Source: Collinsella aerofaciens (GTDB lineage Bacteria; Actinomycetota; Coriobacteriia; Coriobacteriales; Coriobacteriaceae). From it: a stretch of DNA of 49,568 nucleotides. Location: NCBI RefSeq assembly GCF_019131995.1, contig NZ_JAHONA010000015.1, positions 1 through 49,568 of the forward strand, written 5' to 3'. The notes below the pieces were generated by a model that worked only from the letters and a program-made list of their open reading frames with translations, was not told the DNA's origin and ran no database searches. Shown one piece after another: positions 18,475 through 26,244 of the stretch; positions within the stretch are counted from its first letter, which is position 1, and the number at the start of each line of letters is the position of its first letter. A program made the translations under genes and the position numbers.

Positions 18475-18732
18475 CTAGACGGCCGCGGAATCGGCGCCTG
18501 CGGAGCCGCCACCGGACGCGCCTCCCTCGACGCCGCCGACCGTCCCATTGTTCACCGTGTTGCCGACCAGGTTGGACTGGTTTCGGATGGCTCCGGCCAC
18601 GCCGGGTCCCGCGAACACGATGACCAGGCCGATGACGGCAATGATCAGGACGTACTCGATAATTGATTGCCTTCGGAAGCGGGTCGTTTCAGGAGCGACC
18701 CCCCCCCGAAGGTTAATTGCCGCTGCATGCAT
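18475..18732 (-). CDS. Flp-type pilin-like N-terminal fragment (85 residues)
   Basis: Short protein with QSIIEY followed by a hydrophobic helix (VLIIAVIGLVIVFAGPGVAG), matching the Flp/TadE-type prepilin helix with Glu at +5 and Tyr at +6, then a Gly/Ser/Ala-rich linker ending at TAG. AAGGGAG lies 6 bases before the ATG at 18732. The expected Gly at -1 is Arg in this frame. A second ATG at 18728, in another frame, reads through the nine-G tract and gives ...SEG exactly before the QSIIEY codons; one extra base there would restore EGQSIIEY. So the locus appears to be a full-length pilin/DUF6273 gene disrupted twice, by a 1-base loss and by a nonsense codon. It could be a dead gene, a silent cassette or a switchable gene. 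Confidence 0.6.
   Translation of the reverse strand: MHAAAINLRGGVAPETTRFRRQSIIEYVLIIAVIGLVIVFAGPGVAGAIRNQSNLVGNTVNNGTVGGVEGGASGGGSAGADSAAV
18699..18707 (-). repeat. homopolymeric tract, nine G on the coding strand
   Basis: Nine consecutive G in the leader codons of the pilin-like gene, between the two candidate ATGs and the hydrophobic helix. Tracts of this kind change length by slippage. Adding one base would connect the ATG at 18728 to the pilin frame. Confidence 0.85.
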
Positions 18733-18939
18733 ATACGGCTCCCTTCACTCGGGGTTTGCAATACGAGCCGAGCGTAGGGCTATTCCAAGTATTTGCAACG
18801 GTCTTGACGCTGCGGCAACGATGACGGCAGGGGAGAAAGTCATGCGCTATTAGCGCGGCTATAACGTCCGCTTCGAATGCCGACCGTATTCATATCGAGG
18901 CAGCCATTTCATACCTTCAGAAAGACAACTGAAAGCCGC

Positions 18940-18974
18940 AAAAAAGCGGGACCCGGCTATAAGCCGAACCCCGC
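18940..18974 (-). terminator. terminator downstream of the antitoxin remnant
   Basis: On the - strand, GCGGGGTTCGGCT pairs with AGCCGGGTCCCGC across a TAT loop, with two bulged positions, followed by six T (18940-18945). It lies about 45 bases after the remnant's stop. Confidence 0.75.
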
Positions 18975-19019
18975 CCAAGAGAAGCCTTTAGAGCCGAGAC
19001 AGACAACGCGTGTGGACAA

Positions 19020-19163
19020 TCACTCAGCCTCCACCGCCATGCGCACGACCTCTTCCATCGGGTAGCGAGTGCCGCCGTCCCCGTCCAAAGCCTCGTTGTA
19101 GGCCTCGATGTCCGCCATGTCCTCAGCCTTCTCGAACGCGGCCCTTCTCACGAACTCGGAAAA
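19020..19163 (-). pseudogene. remnant of a type II antitoxin (C-terminal part)
   Basis: The frame reads SEFVRRAAFEKAEDMADIEA and continues AYNEALDGDGGTRYPMEEV to the stop. This resembles the C-terminal half of ribbon-helix-helix antitoxins of the RelB/DUF6290 kind, where SEFVRRA belongs to the DNA-binding helix. The preceding residues in this frame are unrelated and come from another gene, so the N-terminal strand of the antitoxin is lost. No partner toxin gene is present nearby. Family assignment is from pattern memory only. Confidence 0.55.
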
Positions 19164-19354
19164 ATACCAAACAGCCGATCCATACTGTTTTTTTCTGTGA
19201 TGGAAAAGGTATATCCCGTCGTCATGGCAATAAAGCACATAGCAAATGATACCCCTGTCAGTAAAGAACGATTGATTGCGGCAAACACAATCGGCAGAAG
19301 CAGGGTAAAGCAAATCGTCTTAAAATATGGTTTTACCAATGCAATATTCGACAT
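19148..19354 (-). pseudogene. remnant of an ABC-2 type transporter permease (N-terminal part)
   Basis: From an ATG at 19354 the frame reads a hydrophobic segment (FKTICFTLLLPIVFAAIN), then SFAMCFIAMTTGYTFSITEK, NSMDRLFGI and an early stop. This looks like the first two membrane spans of ABC-2 permeases found in operons with small ABC ATPases. The frame breaks near 19157, exactly where the antitoxin-like frame begins, so a deletion has probably joined two unrelated genes. There is no Shine-Dalgarno sequence before the ATG. It is unlikely to be functional. Confidence 0.5.
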
Positions 19355-19436
19355 GTTTGGAGGCTGATGTACACGAATGCGAAATCCCCGCCGCCTAAAA
19401 GCGCCCTCCACATGTCTGGACTCTCTATGCTTACGC

Positions 19437-19465
19437 TGGATAGACATCGCCGGAACGGGTATAGT
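19437..19465 (+). promoter_or_regulatory. candidate promoter for the phosphatidyltransferase-FHA-MerR group
   Basis: TGGATA (19437-19442), 17-base spacer, TATAGT (19460-19465), about 35 bases before the GTG start. It is the first plausible promoter after the decayed island. Confidence 0.45.
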
Positions 19466-19500
19466 ATCGAAAGTTTTGTCGTTAACCAGCGGGGAGTCCT

Positions 19501-20205
19501 GTGGGCATCAAAAAGAAGATCAAAAAGGAGCTTATCGGCACTTCCGATTACCCGTCGAATAAGATCTTTACGATCTCCAATTTCATCACCTTTACGCGCC
19601 TGATCCTCACCCTGGTATTTCTGTACCTGTTTGTGACGGACAACAACCGCGTCATCGCCATCGTTATCTACGCCGTTGCCGCCTCCACCGACTGGATGGA
19701 CGGTCAGATCGCTCGCATGACTAAGACGGTCTCATGGCTCGGCAAGGTCATGGATCCCATTTGCGACCGTGCGCTGCTGTTCACCGGCGTCTTGGGGCTG
19801 GTGGTCCGCGGAGAGCTGCCCATCTGGGTCTGCGTGCTCATTATTGGCCGCGACATCTATCTGGGCATCGGCACGCTTATCGTGCGCCATTATCACCGTC
19901 GCCCCATCGATGTTGTCTTCCCCGGAAAGATTGCCACAGCGCTGCTCATGACCGGCTTCTCGCTCATGCTGCTCGGGTTCCCCGTTATTGACGGCCTGCA
20001 TCTTTTACCTTCAGCCCTTACGGCCTTCCCGGGCCTCAACGGAAGCTCGATGCCCCTCGGCATCTTCTTTGTGTACGGCGGCGTGATCTTCTCCATGCTC
20101 ACCGCTGTCATCTACTCCATTAAGGGCGGAGCGGCCATTAAACAGGCTCTCACGCATCCCGAGGACGAGGACATCGACTTTCTGAACCCTGAAATCGAAG
20201 ACTGA
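19501..20205 (+). CDS. CDP-alcohol phosphatidyltransferase family protein
   Basis: Membrane enzyme of the CDP-alcohol phosphotransferase superfamily, 234 residues. The full metal and CDP-binding signature is present: D-x2-D-G-x2-A-R-x8-G-x3-D-x3-D, in DWMDGQIARMTKTVSWLGKV and the following MDPICDR. About five membrane spans. GGGGAG precedes the GTG start. A second, more typical PgsA is encoded at 40410-41048, so this copy may make a different phospholipid or a cardiolipin-type product; the acceptor is unknown. It leads a group with the FHA protein and FtsR-like regulator, an order also seen in other actinobacteria. Confidence 0.88.
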   Translation: MGIKKKIKKELIGTSDYPSNKIFTISNFITFTRLILTLVFLYLFVTDNNRVIAIVIYAVAASTDWMDGQIARMTKTVSWLGKVMDPICDRALLFTGVLGLVVRGELPIWVCVLIIGRDIYLGIGTLIVRHYHRRPIDVVFPGKIATALLMTGFSLMLLGFPVIDGLHLLPSALTAFPGLNGSSMPLGIFFVYGGVIFSMLTAVIYSIKGGAAIKQALTHPEDEDIDFLNPEIED

Positions 20206-20271
20206 TTCGTTGGGGTATGATTACGTACGGTTCATTATTTGCGGCACGTCCGCGATAAGTTAGGGGTTGTC

Positions 20272-20706
20272 ATGGACAACATGGTTAACAATATGCCTCA
20301 GAATGATAAGACTGCTGACGCTACCTGCGTATTCCGCGTGCCTTCAAGCGACGTCACCGTTCCCGACCTCATGGCCAACGTGCGCATCACCGCCCCCGTT
20401 CTGTCCATCGTCAAGGGTCCGCAGACTGGTGCCGCTTTTGAGCTCGAGGATGACGTGACCACCATTGGCCGCGATCCCGCGAACGGCATCTTCCTCAATG
20501 ACATGACCGTTTCGCGCAGCCACGCGCGCATTATTCGCGAGGGCCTCGGCGCTCGCATCGAGGACTTGGGCTCGCTCAATGGCACCTGGGTCGACGGTGC
20601 CATCGTCAATGCAGCCCCGCTGCACGACGGTTCTTCCGTCCAGATCGGTACGTTTACGCTCATCTACCACGAGAGCACGCCGGAGCGCATCGAAACCGGT
20701 GAGTAG
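20272..20706 (+). CDS. small FHA-domain protein
   Basis: 144-residue cytoplasmic protein. The FHA domain spans about residues 50-130, with GRDPANGIFL, VSRSHARI (phosphothreonine-binding Ser/His) and DLGSLNGTWVDG. A short N-terminal arm contains a Thr-rich stretch (TADATCVF), loosely like the phosphorylated arm of GarA/OdhI-type regulators; that analogy is inference. The ATG after TAGGGG is chosen over an upstream start. It lies 3 bases from the MerR gene, as garA-like and ftsR-like genes do elsewhere. Confidence 0.88.
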   Translation: MDNMVNNMPQNDKTADATCVFRVPSSDVTVPDLMANVRITAPVLSIVKGPQTGAAFELEDDVTTIGRDPANGIFLNDMTVSRSHARIIREGLGARIEDLGSLNGTWVDGAIVNAAPLHDGSSVQIGTFTLIYHESTPERIETGE

Positions 20707-20709
20707 GGC

Positions 20710-21588
20710 ATGGCCGAACGCAACTATCTGAGTATCGGCCAAGTCGTCAACCTACTTCGAGGCGCATACCCCGATCTTTCGAACTCAAAAATTAGATTTC
20801 TAGAGGATGAGGGGCTCATTACCCCTCATCGTACGCCTAAGGGATACCGTCAGTACTCCAAGGAGGACGTTGATCGCCTGGAGGTCATTCTGCACCTGCA
20901 GAAGACCCGCTATATGCCACTCAACGTGATTAAGCAGCGCTTGGAAAACGCCACGGACCTGTCAACGCTCGCTTACGAGGTGGGCTTGCTGTCCGATGTT
21001 CCGCTCAAGACGGAGCCCAAGGAGACTAAGCAAAAGCTGCATCCTATCGAGACCATTCCCGATATGCTGGGCGTCGAGATTTCGTTTATCCGCTCGCTCG
21101 CCGAGAACGACCTCATTCGCATCATCAAGAGTCCGCAAAATCGTGAGCTCGTCGATGGTCGCGATTTCCCGATCATCCGCTACTGCTCCGAGCTGTCACG
21201 CTTCCATATCGAGCCGCGCAACCTGCGTCAGTACGTGTCTTCCGCCAACCGCGAGTCCTCGATGTTTGAGCAGGTGCTCGTGAGCATGCTCGGCATGGAC
21301 ACCTCCGATGACGAGCGCGACGCCAAGCTCGAGCGTGCGTTTAAGAAGCTTCACGACCTGACGGAGGGCGTGCACACCGCGCTGCTCAAGAACCGCGTTT
21401 TTGAGTCGCTCAACGCCGTGGTCGAGGACGCCGACATCGATGCACTCGATGAGGAAATCACTCGCTCCGAGTCAACCAAGGCCAAAAACGAAGAGATAGG
21501 CGCGCCGGCTTCGCACGAGGATTCCCTCGTAAAGCCGCTCAAGGTCGTCACCCCTTCGCAATCCGGCACCGCCACCGCGGGCAAATAA
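20710..21588 (+). CDS. MerR-type transcriptional regulator, FtsR-like
   Basis: 292 residues. The N-terminal winged helix YLSIGQVVNLLRGAYPDLSN continues SKIRFLEDEGLITPHRTPKG-YRQYSKEDVDRL, closely matching the pattern of actinobacterial FtsR, a MerR protein that activates ftsZ in corynebacteria. The C-terminal half is helical and carries no metal-binding Cys pattern. Its direct partnership with an FHA protein supports the assignment. Target genes in this organism are unknown. Confidence 0.85.
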   Translation: MAERNYLSIGQVVNLLRGAYPDLSNSKIRFLEDEGLITPHRTPKGYRQYSKEDVDRLEVILHLQKTRYMPLNVIKQRLENATDLSTLAYEVGLLSDVPLKTEPKETKQKLHPIETIPDMLGVEISFIRSLAENDLIRIIKSPQNRELVDGRDFPIIRYCSELSRFHIEPRNLRQYVSSANRESSMFEQVLVSMLGMDTSDDERDAKLERAFKKLHDLTEGVHTALLKNRVFESLNAVVEDADIDALDEEITRSESTKAKNEEIGAPASHEDSLVKPLKVVTPSQSGTATAGK

Positions 21589-21628
21589 CAGCTGCCGCTT
21601 ATCCGGCAACCCATTGAAAGGTCATGCA

Positions 21629-22159
21629 ATGTACGACTTCGAATCTCAAATCGTCGACATCCCCGACTATCCCGAGCCCGGAGTCATCTTTAAAGACATC
21701 ACGCCGCTCTTTGGCAATCCCGAGGCGCTCAAAGCCATGACCGATGCCCTCGCCGAGCACTTTGCCGGCATGGGAATCACCAAGGTCGTGGGTCCCGAGG
21801 CTCGCGGCTTTATGGTTGGCGTACCGGTGGCTGTAGCCCTTGGCGCCGGCTTTGTTCCCGCACGTAAACCTGGCAAGCTACCGCGCGAGACCGTAAGTCA
21901 GAGCTACGAGCTCGAGTACGGCACCGATTCAATTGAGATCCATGTCGACGCTATCAGCTCTAAAGATACCGTGTTGATTCTGGACGACTTGGTCGCGACG
22001 GGCGGAACCGTCGAGGCAACAGGTAAACTGGTGCGAGATATGGGCGCAAAGCTTGTCGGTTACGGTTGTATCCTTGAGCTTGCGTTTCTCAACCCGCGCG
22101 AGAAGCTCACACCGTCTAATGACGATGTGGAGCTCTTTAGCCTGGTGACGGTGGACTAG
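21629..22159 (+). CDS. apt: adenine phosphoribosyltransferase
   Basis: Salvages adenine to AMP with PRPP. It is 176 residues long, a normal length. Motifs are VDIPDYPEPGVIFKDITPL near the N-terminus, GPEARGFM (base-binding region), and the PRPP loop VLILDDLVATGGTV. I chose the ATG at 21629, 7 bases after AAAGG, over a TTG 15 bases upstream. Confidence 0.95.
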   Translation: MYDFESQIVDIPDYPEPGVIFKDITPLFGNPEALKAMTDALAEHFAGMGITKVVGPEARGFMVGVPVAVALGAGFVPARKPGKLPRETVSQSYELEYGTDSIEIHVDAISSKDTVLILDDLVATGGTVEATGKLVRDMGAKLVGYGCILELAFLNPREKLTPSNDDVELFSLVTVD

Positions 22160-22191
22160 CCGTTACCCTTAGTTACTGGAAAGGAAGCTAC

Positions 22192-23319
22192 ATGCGCACA
22201 GCAAACACGCACAAAAACATGGCACGCTGCGCTGCTACGGCAACCCTCGCTTGTGTTTTGGGCTTGGGCCTCGCGGCTCCTGCCTACGCCGATACCGCAT
22301 CCGACCTTGCCGCTGCTCGTACGAAGCTCGAGCAGATCGGTACCCAAACTCAGCAGATTTACGATGAGCTCGCCACGCAGACGCAGGCGCTCGATCAGAC
22401 TGCTGGCGAGATCACGCAAAAGCAGCAGGAGATCGCCGATGGTCAGGCCAAGCTCTCGACCTATGTCGCCGGCGAGTACAAAACCGGCGGTCTGAGCCTG
22501 CTTCAGGTTCTGACGGGCGTCGATGACCTGAGCGATATGCTCAACCGTCTGTTCTACTACGGCAAAGTTTCCGATAAGCAGGCTCAGACCATTCAAGAGG
22601 TCAAGGAGCTCAAACAGCAGCTCACCGATAAGCAGGCCGAGCAGGAAAAGAACGTCGCCACCACGCAAAAGAAGGTCGACGAGCTTAACGCCCAGCAGGC
22701 TGAAGCACAGAACGTCGTAAACTCTCTGGATTCACAGCTGCAGGCTGAGCTTGCCGCTGAGGCCGAGGCCAACGCCGCGCTGCAGGCCGGCATCAACGCC
22801 AGTACCGCCGAGAAGGCCACGGTGAGCAACGAGACTGCCGGTGCGACCGAGAACACCAACAACGGTGGCCAGACCAGCAATAACAACAACCAGGGCGGCA
22901 ACACTCCGGCTCCTACGCCGGCACCTGCTCCGACACCGCAGCCCTCCACGCCTGCCCCGGCTCCGACGCCTTCTGCTCCGAGCCAGTCCGTCGATGGCGG
23001 TTCTGTTGTCTCGCGTGCATACAGCAAGCTTGGTTGCGCCTATTCCTGGGGCGGAATTGGCCCGAACAGTTTCGACTGCTCTGGTTTTGTTAGCTATTGC
23101 CTCACTGGTCGCTATTGCCGCCTGGGCACCACGGGCACCTTTATGGGCTGGACGCGTGTGTCCGATCCGCAGCCCGGTGACGTTGTGGTCAACTCGTACC
23201 ACACCGGCATTTACATCGGTGGTGGTCAGATGATTCATGCTTCCGACTACAACACGGGTGTTATCATCAGCTCCGTTGCCGCCGGCATGAACAACAACTA
23301 CATTTTCGTGCGCTACTAA
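22192..23319 (+). CDS. secreted NlpC/P60 peptidoglycan hydrolase with coiled coil
   Basis: 375 residues. A signal peptide is visible, with probable cleavage after AYA (residue 33). Residues about 35-205 form a coiled coil of the CwlO/RipA type. A Thr/Pro/Ala-rich linker (about 237-266) leads to the NlpC/P60 domain. Catalytic Cys is in NSFDCSGF (C296), with His in SYHTGIYIG (H337) and H349. It should cleave stem peptides, and the coiled coil may keep it inactive until an FtsEX-like partner acts; that last point is inference. GAAAGGAAG precedes the ATG. Confidence 0.93.
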   Translation: MRTANTHKNMARCAATATLACVLGLGLAAPAYADTASDLAAARTKLEQIGTQTQQIYDELATQTQALDQTAGEITQKQQEIADGQAKLSTYVAGEYKTGGLSLLQVLTGVDDLSDMLNRLFYYGKVSDKQAQTIQEVKELKQQLTDKQAEQEKNVATTQKKVDELNAQQAEAQNVVNSLDSQLQAELAAEAEANAALQAGINASTAEKATVSNETAGATENTNNGGQTSNNNNQGGNTPAPTPAPAPTPQPSTPAPAPTPSAPSQSVDGGSVVSRAYSKLGCAYSWGGIGPNSFDCSGFVSYCLTGRYCRLGTTGTFMGWTRVSDPQPGDVVVNSYHTGIYIGGGQMIHASDYNTGVIISSVAAGMNNNYIFVRY

Positions 23320-23342
23320 GTATTCAGATAAAGCAAACGGAT

Positions 23343-23380
23343 ATGGACCTCGTGGCTTTGAGTCATGGGGTCCATTCTTT
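23343..23380 (+). terminator. terminator after the NlpC/P60 gene
   Basis: Stem ATGGACC/GGTCCAT (23343-23349 and 23369-23375), extended inward by five more pairs including two wobbles, followed by TCTTTTG. Confidence 0.8.
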
Positions 23381-23397
23381 TGCCTTTAGTGCAGTCC

Positions 23398-23424
23398 GCT
23401 ATCTAGTTTTGAATACTAGATAGC
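23398..23424. promoter_or_regulatory. operator upstream of the DegV gene
   Basis: Perfect inverted repeat GCTATCTAGT/ACTAGATAGC with a 7-base centre. A -10-like TATAAT follows at 23449-23454 with no good -35, and the operator covers the -35 region. Nearly the same sequence occurs before the DUF1836 gene (25071-25099): TATCTAGTTTTG, ATAC and ATAGC are shared in register. Confidence 0.75.
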
Positions 23425-23483
23425 GGCCCAATCGGTCTGCAAGATGGCTATAATTGAATGGGAACGATTAGAAAGGACCCTCT

Positions 23484-24350
23484 ATGAGCTGGGCACTTAT
23501 CTCCGATTCAAGCTGCAACCTCCGCGATTGGCAACCGATCGCACCCCATACCACCTTTGCATTTGCTCCCCTCAAAATTCGAGTGGGGGAGCGTGAATTC
23601 GTCGATGACCTTTCGCTCGATGTTCATGAGCTCAACTGCGCTGTTCAGGCGGAGACGAATGCCTCTTCGAGCGCTTGTCCCAGCGTGGGGGAGTGGGCCG
23701 AGCTCTTCAAATTGGCAGACAAGACCATCTGCATGCCGATCTCTGAGGGCGTGTCGGGCAGCTACAACGCGGCAGCCACGGCTCGCGATATGGTTCTTGC
23801 CGAGGAGCCCGACCGACAGATTCATCTAGTCAATTCACGCGCAGCTGGCGGCAAAATGGACCTCATTTTCTTGCTGTTCGACCGCTATCTTGCAAGCAAT
23901 CCGAATGTCTCATTCGAGGATGCTTGCGCATACTTCGATAGCCTTGAACAGAACAGCAAAATCCTCTTCAGTTTGTGCAATTACGAAAACCTCGCCAAAG
24001 CCGGACGTATCCCTAAGGCAGCCGGCGTCATTGCCAACAAGCTCAATATCCGCATTTTGGGCACGGCGAGTGAGGCCGGTAAAATCGAACTCGTCGGACA
24101 CACGCGTGGCGAAAAGAAGATGCTCAACAAGATCATCGACACTATGGAAGCCGAGGGCTTTACGGGCGGTGAGGTCATCATCGATCACGTTGAGAACGAA
24201 GCTGGAGCCCAGGCGCTTACTGATCGCATAGTCGAACATTGGCCCTGCTCCAAGACCATCATCATGCCCTGCAACGGCCTGGATTCCTATTACGCCGAGA
24301 TGCACGGCCTGATCATCGGCTACGGCATGGGCGTAGCTTCGGGCAAATAA
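23484..24350 (+). CDS. DegV family fatty-acid-binding protein
   Basis: 288-residue soluble protein of the DegV family (FakB-like), which bind a fatty acid and can present it to a fatty acid kinase. Typical features are the N-terminal ISDSSCNL, a SEGVSGSYNAA ligand-binding region, VNSRAAGGKM, and GRIPKAAGVIANKLNIR. AGAAAGGA precedes the ATG. No kinase gene is adjacent. It is probably controlled by the DUF1836 regulator encoded convergently downstream, through the shared operator. Confidence 0.9.
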   Translation: MSWALISDSSCNLRDWQPIAPHTTFAFAPLKIRVGEREFVDDLSLDVHELNCAVQAETNASSSACPSVGEWAELFKLADKTICMPISEGVSGSYNAAATARDMVLAEEPDRQIHLVNSRAAGGKMDLIFLLFDRYLASNPNVSFEDACAYFDSLEQNSKILFSLCNYENLAKAGRIPKAAGVIANKLNIRILGTASEAGKIELVGHTRGEKKMLNKIIDTMEAEGFTGGEVIIDHVENEAGAQALTDRIVEHWPCSKTIIMPCNGLDSYYAEMHGLIIGYGMGVASGK

Positions 24351-24366
24351 AGTCCAACCAAGCAAA

Positions 24367-24414
24367 AAAACGGGCGGGACAAAGCGACAGATGGCTCTTT
24401 GTCCCGCCCGTTTT
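24367..24414. terminator. bidirectional terminator between convergent genes
   Basis: Perfect 18-bp stem (24367-24384 with 24397-24414), loop of 12. A runs flank one side and T runs the other, so it works for the DegV gene and for the DUF1836 gene. Confidence 0.92.
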
Positions 24415-24423
24415 ATACGTCGG

Positions 24424-25035
24424 CTAGCTATTAAACCCGTTGAACTTGAGATAGCTCATCAAGTAAGCCTTCGAAACAAAGGATGAAACCGCGCTGCGCA
24501 CAAGCAGCGACTCACGCGTTACCTGATGCGCCGTATCGGGAACCGGCGTCTGCTCGACGGAAAACGCCGAACGAATCGATGCCTCGAGCTGATCGACCAC
24601 ATAATCAAAGGCCGTCGGGGCATCGTAGCTCAAACGCTGAATGTTAAAGAGTGCCTGCACCGCAGCAATAGGTAGCACCTGCTTAAAGATGCAGATAGCG
24701 ATCAGGCGGGCAATCTGCTCGCGGCCATATTGCTTTTTGACCGGAGCAGGCACCAGGCCGACCTTCACGTAGTTATTGATCATCGATGGCGTAATGACAG
24801 GCTGCTCAACGCAAATGGACAGCGGCTCCATCCACAGCGCAACATACTCAATAACCTGGTCGCGGTAGAGCGTCACATTGGGCAACTGGTTATAGCGCGG
24901 CAGACTCAACGTATTAAGTTTGCGCACGATATCGGACTGAATAAATGCATCGGGCAGCACAGTGGGCTGAATATCCTCAGGCTTAATGCTGACCGATGTA
25001 TCGGACATCGGGATAACGCGTTTGGCGTGGTTCAT
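24424..25035 (-). CDS. DUF1836 family MerR-like regulator
   Basis: 203 residues. A helix-turn-helix segment reads ITPSMINNYVKVGLVPAPVK followed by KQYGREQIARLI, the pattern of DUF1836 proteins. The rest is helical with no membrane span. The ATG at 25035 is chosen because GGAGGATCCTT precedes it; the open frame extends further up but has no ribosome-binding site there. Its promoter region holds an operator nearly identical to the one before the DegV gene, so autoregulation plus control of the DegV gene is the simplest reading. The signal it senses is unknown. Confidence 0.85.
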   Translation of the reverse strand: MNHAKRVIPMSDTSVSIKPEDIQPTVLPDAFIQSDIVRKLNTLSLPRYNQLPNVTLYRDQVIEYVALWMEPLSICVEQPVITPSMINNYVKVGLVPAPVKKQYGREQIARLIAICIFKQVLPIAAVQALFNIQRLSYDAPTAFDYVVDQLEASIRSAFSVEQTPVPDTAHQVTRESLLVRSAVSSFVSKAYLMSYLKFNGFNS

Positions 25036-25070
25036 AAGGATCCTCCGTTCATTAGCTATATTGTATTCTA

Positions 25071-25099
25071 GGTTATCTAGTTTTGCATACCATATAGCC
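25071..25099. promoter_or_regulatory. operator upstream of the DUF1836 gene
   Basis: Contains TATCTAGTTTTG, then ATAC, then ATAGC, aligned base for base with the DegV operator but with a less perfect right half. It sits about 40-65 bases upstream of the start codon. A -10-like TACAAT on the - strand lies between it and the gene. Confidence 0.72.
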
Positions 25100-25188
25100 G
25101 GCAAGATAAATGGCGGGATAGTGCACTGATGCATCATCCCGCCATTTAGTTAATTGATAGCAACCTTACATAAGATATATTATCGTAC

Positions 25189-26127
25189 TTATCCGCGGAG
25201 AAACGCGTATGCGCTGGTTGCCGCTATGGCTCCGTCAGAAACGGCGGTCACAACCTGGCGTAAACGCTTGGAACGGATATCGCCAGCGGCAAATAGACCT
25301 GGCGTGCGGGTCGCCATGGATTCATCAGTCAGAATGCCGCCATCAGGCGCCAGATCGACTAGATGCTCAACAAGTTCGGTATGGGGTTGCGTCCCGGTAT
25401 AGACAAAGATGCCAAAAGAGCCGGGTTCAAATGACTCGGTATGAATTTCCCCGGATGAATTGTCCTTAAAGGCGATCGTCGTTGGCATGGCTTCGCCCGA
25501 GAGCTCCACAATACTAGTTTGGTACCTAACTGTAATATTGTCCTTTTCGAGTACTTTCTGAACAACACCATCAGGCGCACGGAACTGGTCGCGGCGCAGC
25601 ACAATGGTCACACTGCTGGCAATGTCTGACAGGAACAGCGCCTCTTCACATGCCGAATTGCCACCACCGATTACAAAGACCTGTTTGCCGCGGAAGAACA
25701 TGCCGTCACATGTTGCGCAATACGAAACGCCACGACCGCGATACGTATCCTCGCCAACGAAACCTGCCGGACGCGGCGTGGCACCCATGCAAGCGATAAC
25801 GCTCGAGGCCAGCGTATCGCCCATGTCGTGATGCACCGTAAACAGCGCTGCATCGGCATCGTAATCGATACCCGTAACCATGCTCCATGCGACCTGCGCT
25901 CCCAGGCCCTCTGCATGCTGCTGAAAACGCTCGCCGAGTTCGGCGCCACTCAAGAGCGGAATGCCCGGATAGTTCTCGACTTCATTGGTCGTGGCGATCT
26001 GTCCGCCCGACATGCCCTGTTCAAACACGGTCGTCGTTAGGTTGGAGCGCGCCGCATAAATGGCCGCAGCATAGCCCGCAGGGCCGCCACCGATAATCGC
26101 AACATCGATCGGATGATGGGTAGTCAT
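25189..26127 (-). CDS. trxB: thioredoxin-disulfide reductase
   Basis: Low-molecular-weight flavoprotein that reduces thioredoxin with NADPH. It is 312 residues long. FAD motif GGGPAGYAAAIYAAR at the N-terminus; redox-active pair in SYCATCDGMFF (C137 and C140); NADPH motif GGGNSACEEALFL; C-terminal GLFAAGDIR. The ATG at 26127 follows GAGAGGATATTCC and is preferred over an upstream in-frame ATG. It is divergent from the glycosyltransferase gene. Confidence 0.95.
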   Translation of the reverse strand: MTTHHPIDVAIIGGGPAGYAAAIYAARSNLTTTVFEQGMSGGQIATTNEVENYPGIPLLSGAELGERFQQHAEGLGAQVAWSMVTGIDYDADAALFTVHHDMGDTLASSVIACMGATPRPAGFVGEDTYRGRGVSYCATCDGMFFRGKQVFVIGGGNSACEEALFLSDIASSVTIVLRRDQFRAPDGVVQKVLEKDNITVRYQTSIVELSGEAMPTTIAFKDNSSGEIHTESFEPGSFGIFVYTGTQPHTELVEHLVDLAPDGGILTDESMATRTPGLFAAGDIRSKRLRQVVTAVSDGAIAATSAYAFLRG

Positions 26128-26244
26128 GGAATATCCTCTCGTCGATACATTGACGTTCTTTGCGCTCATACCCAAATTTACGTGAACATGACACTCATGC
26201 ACTACAATGATAAATCGCGTAACAAAGCTGAAGGGGAGTTATCG

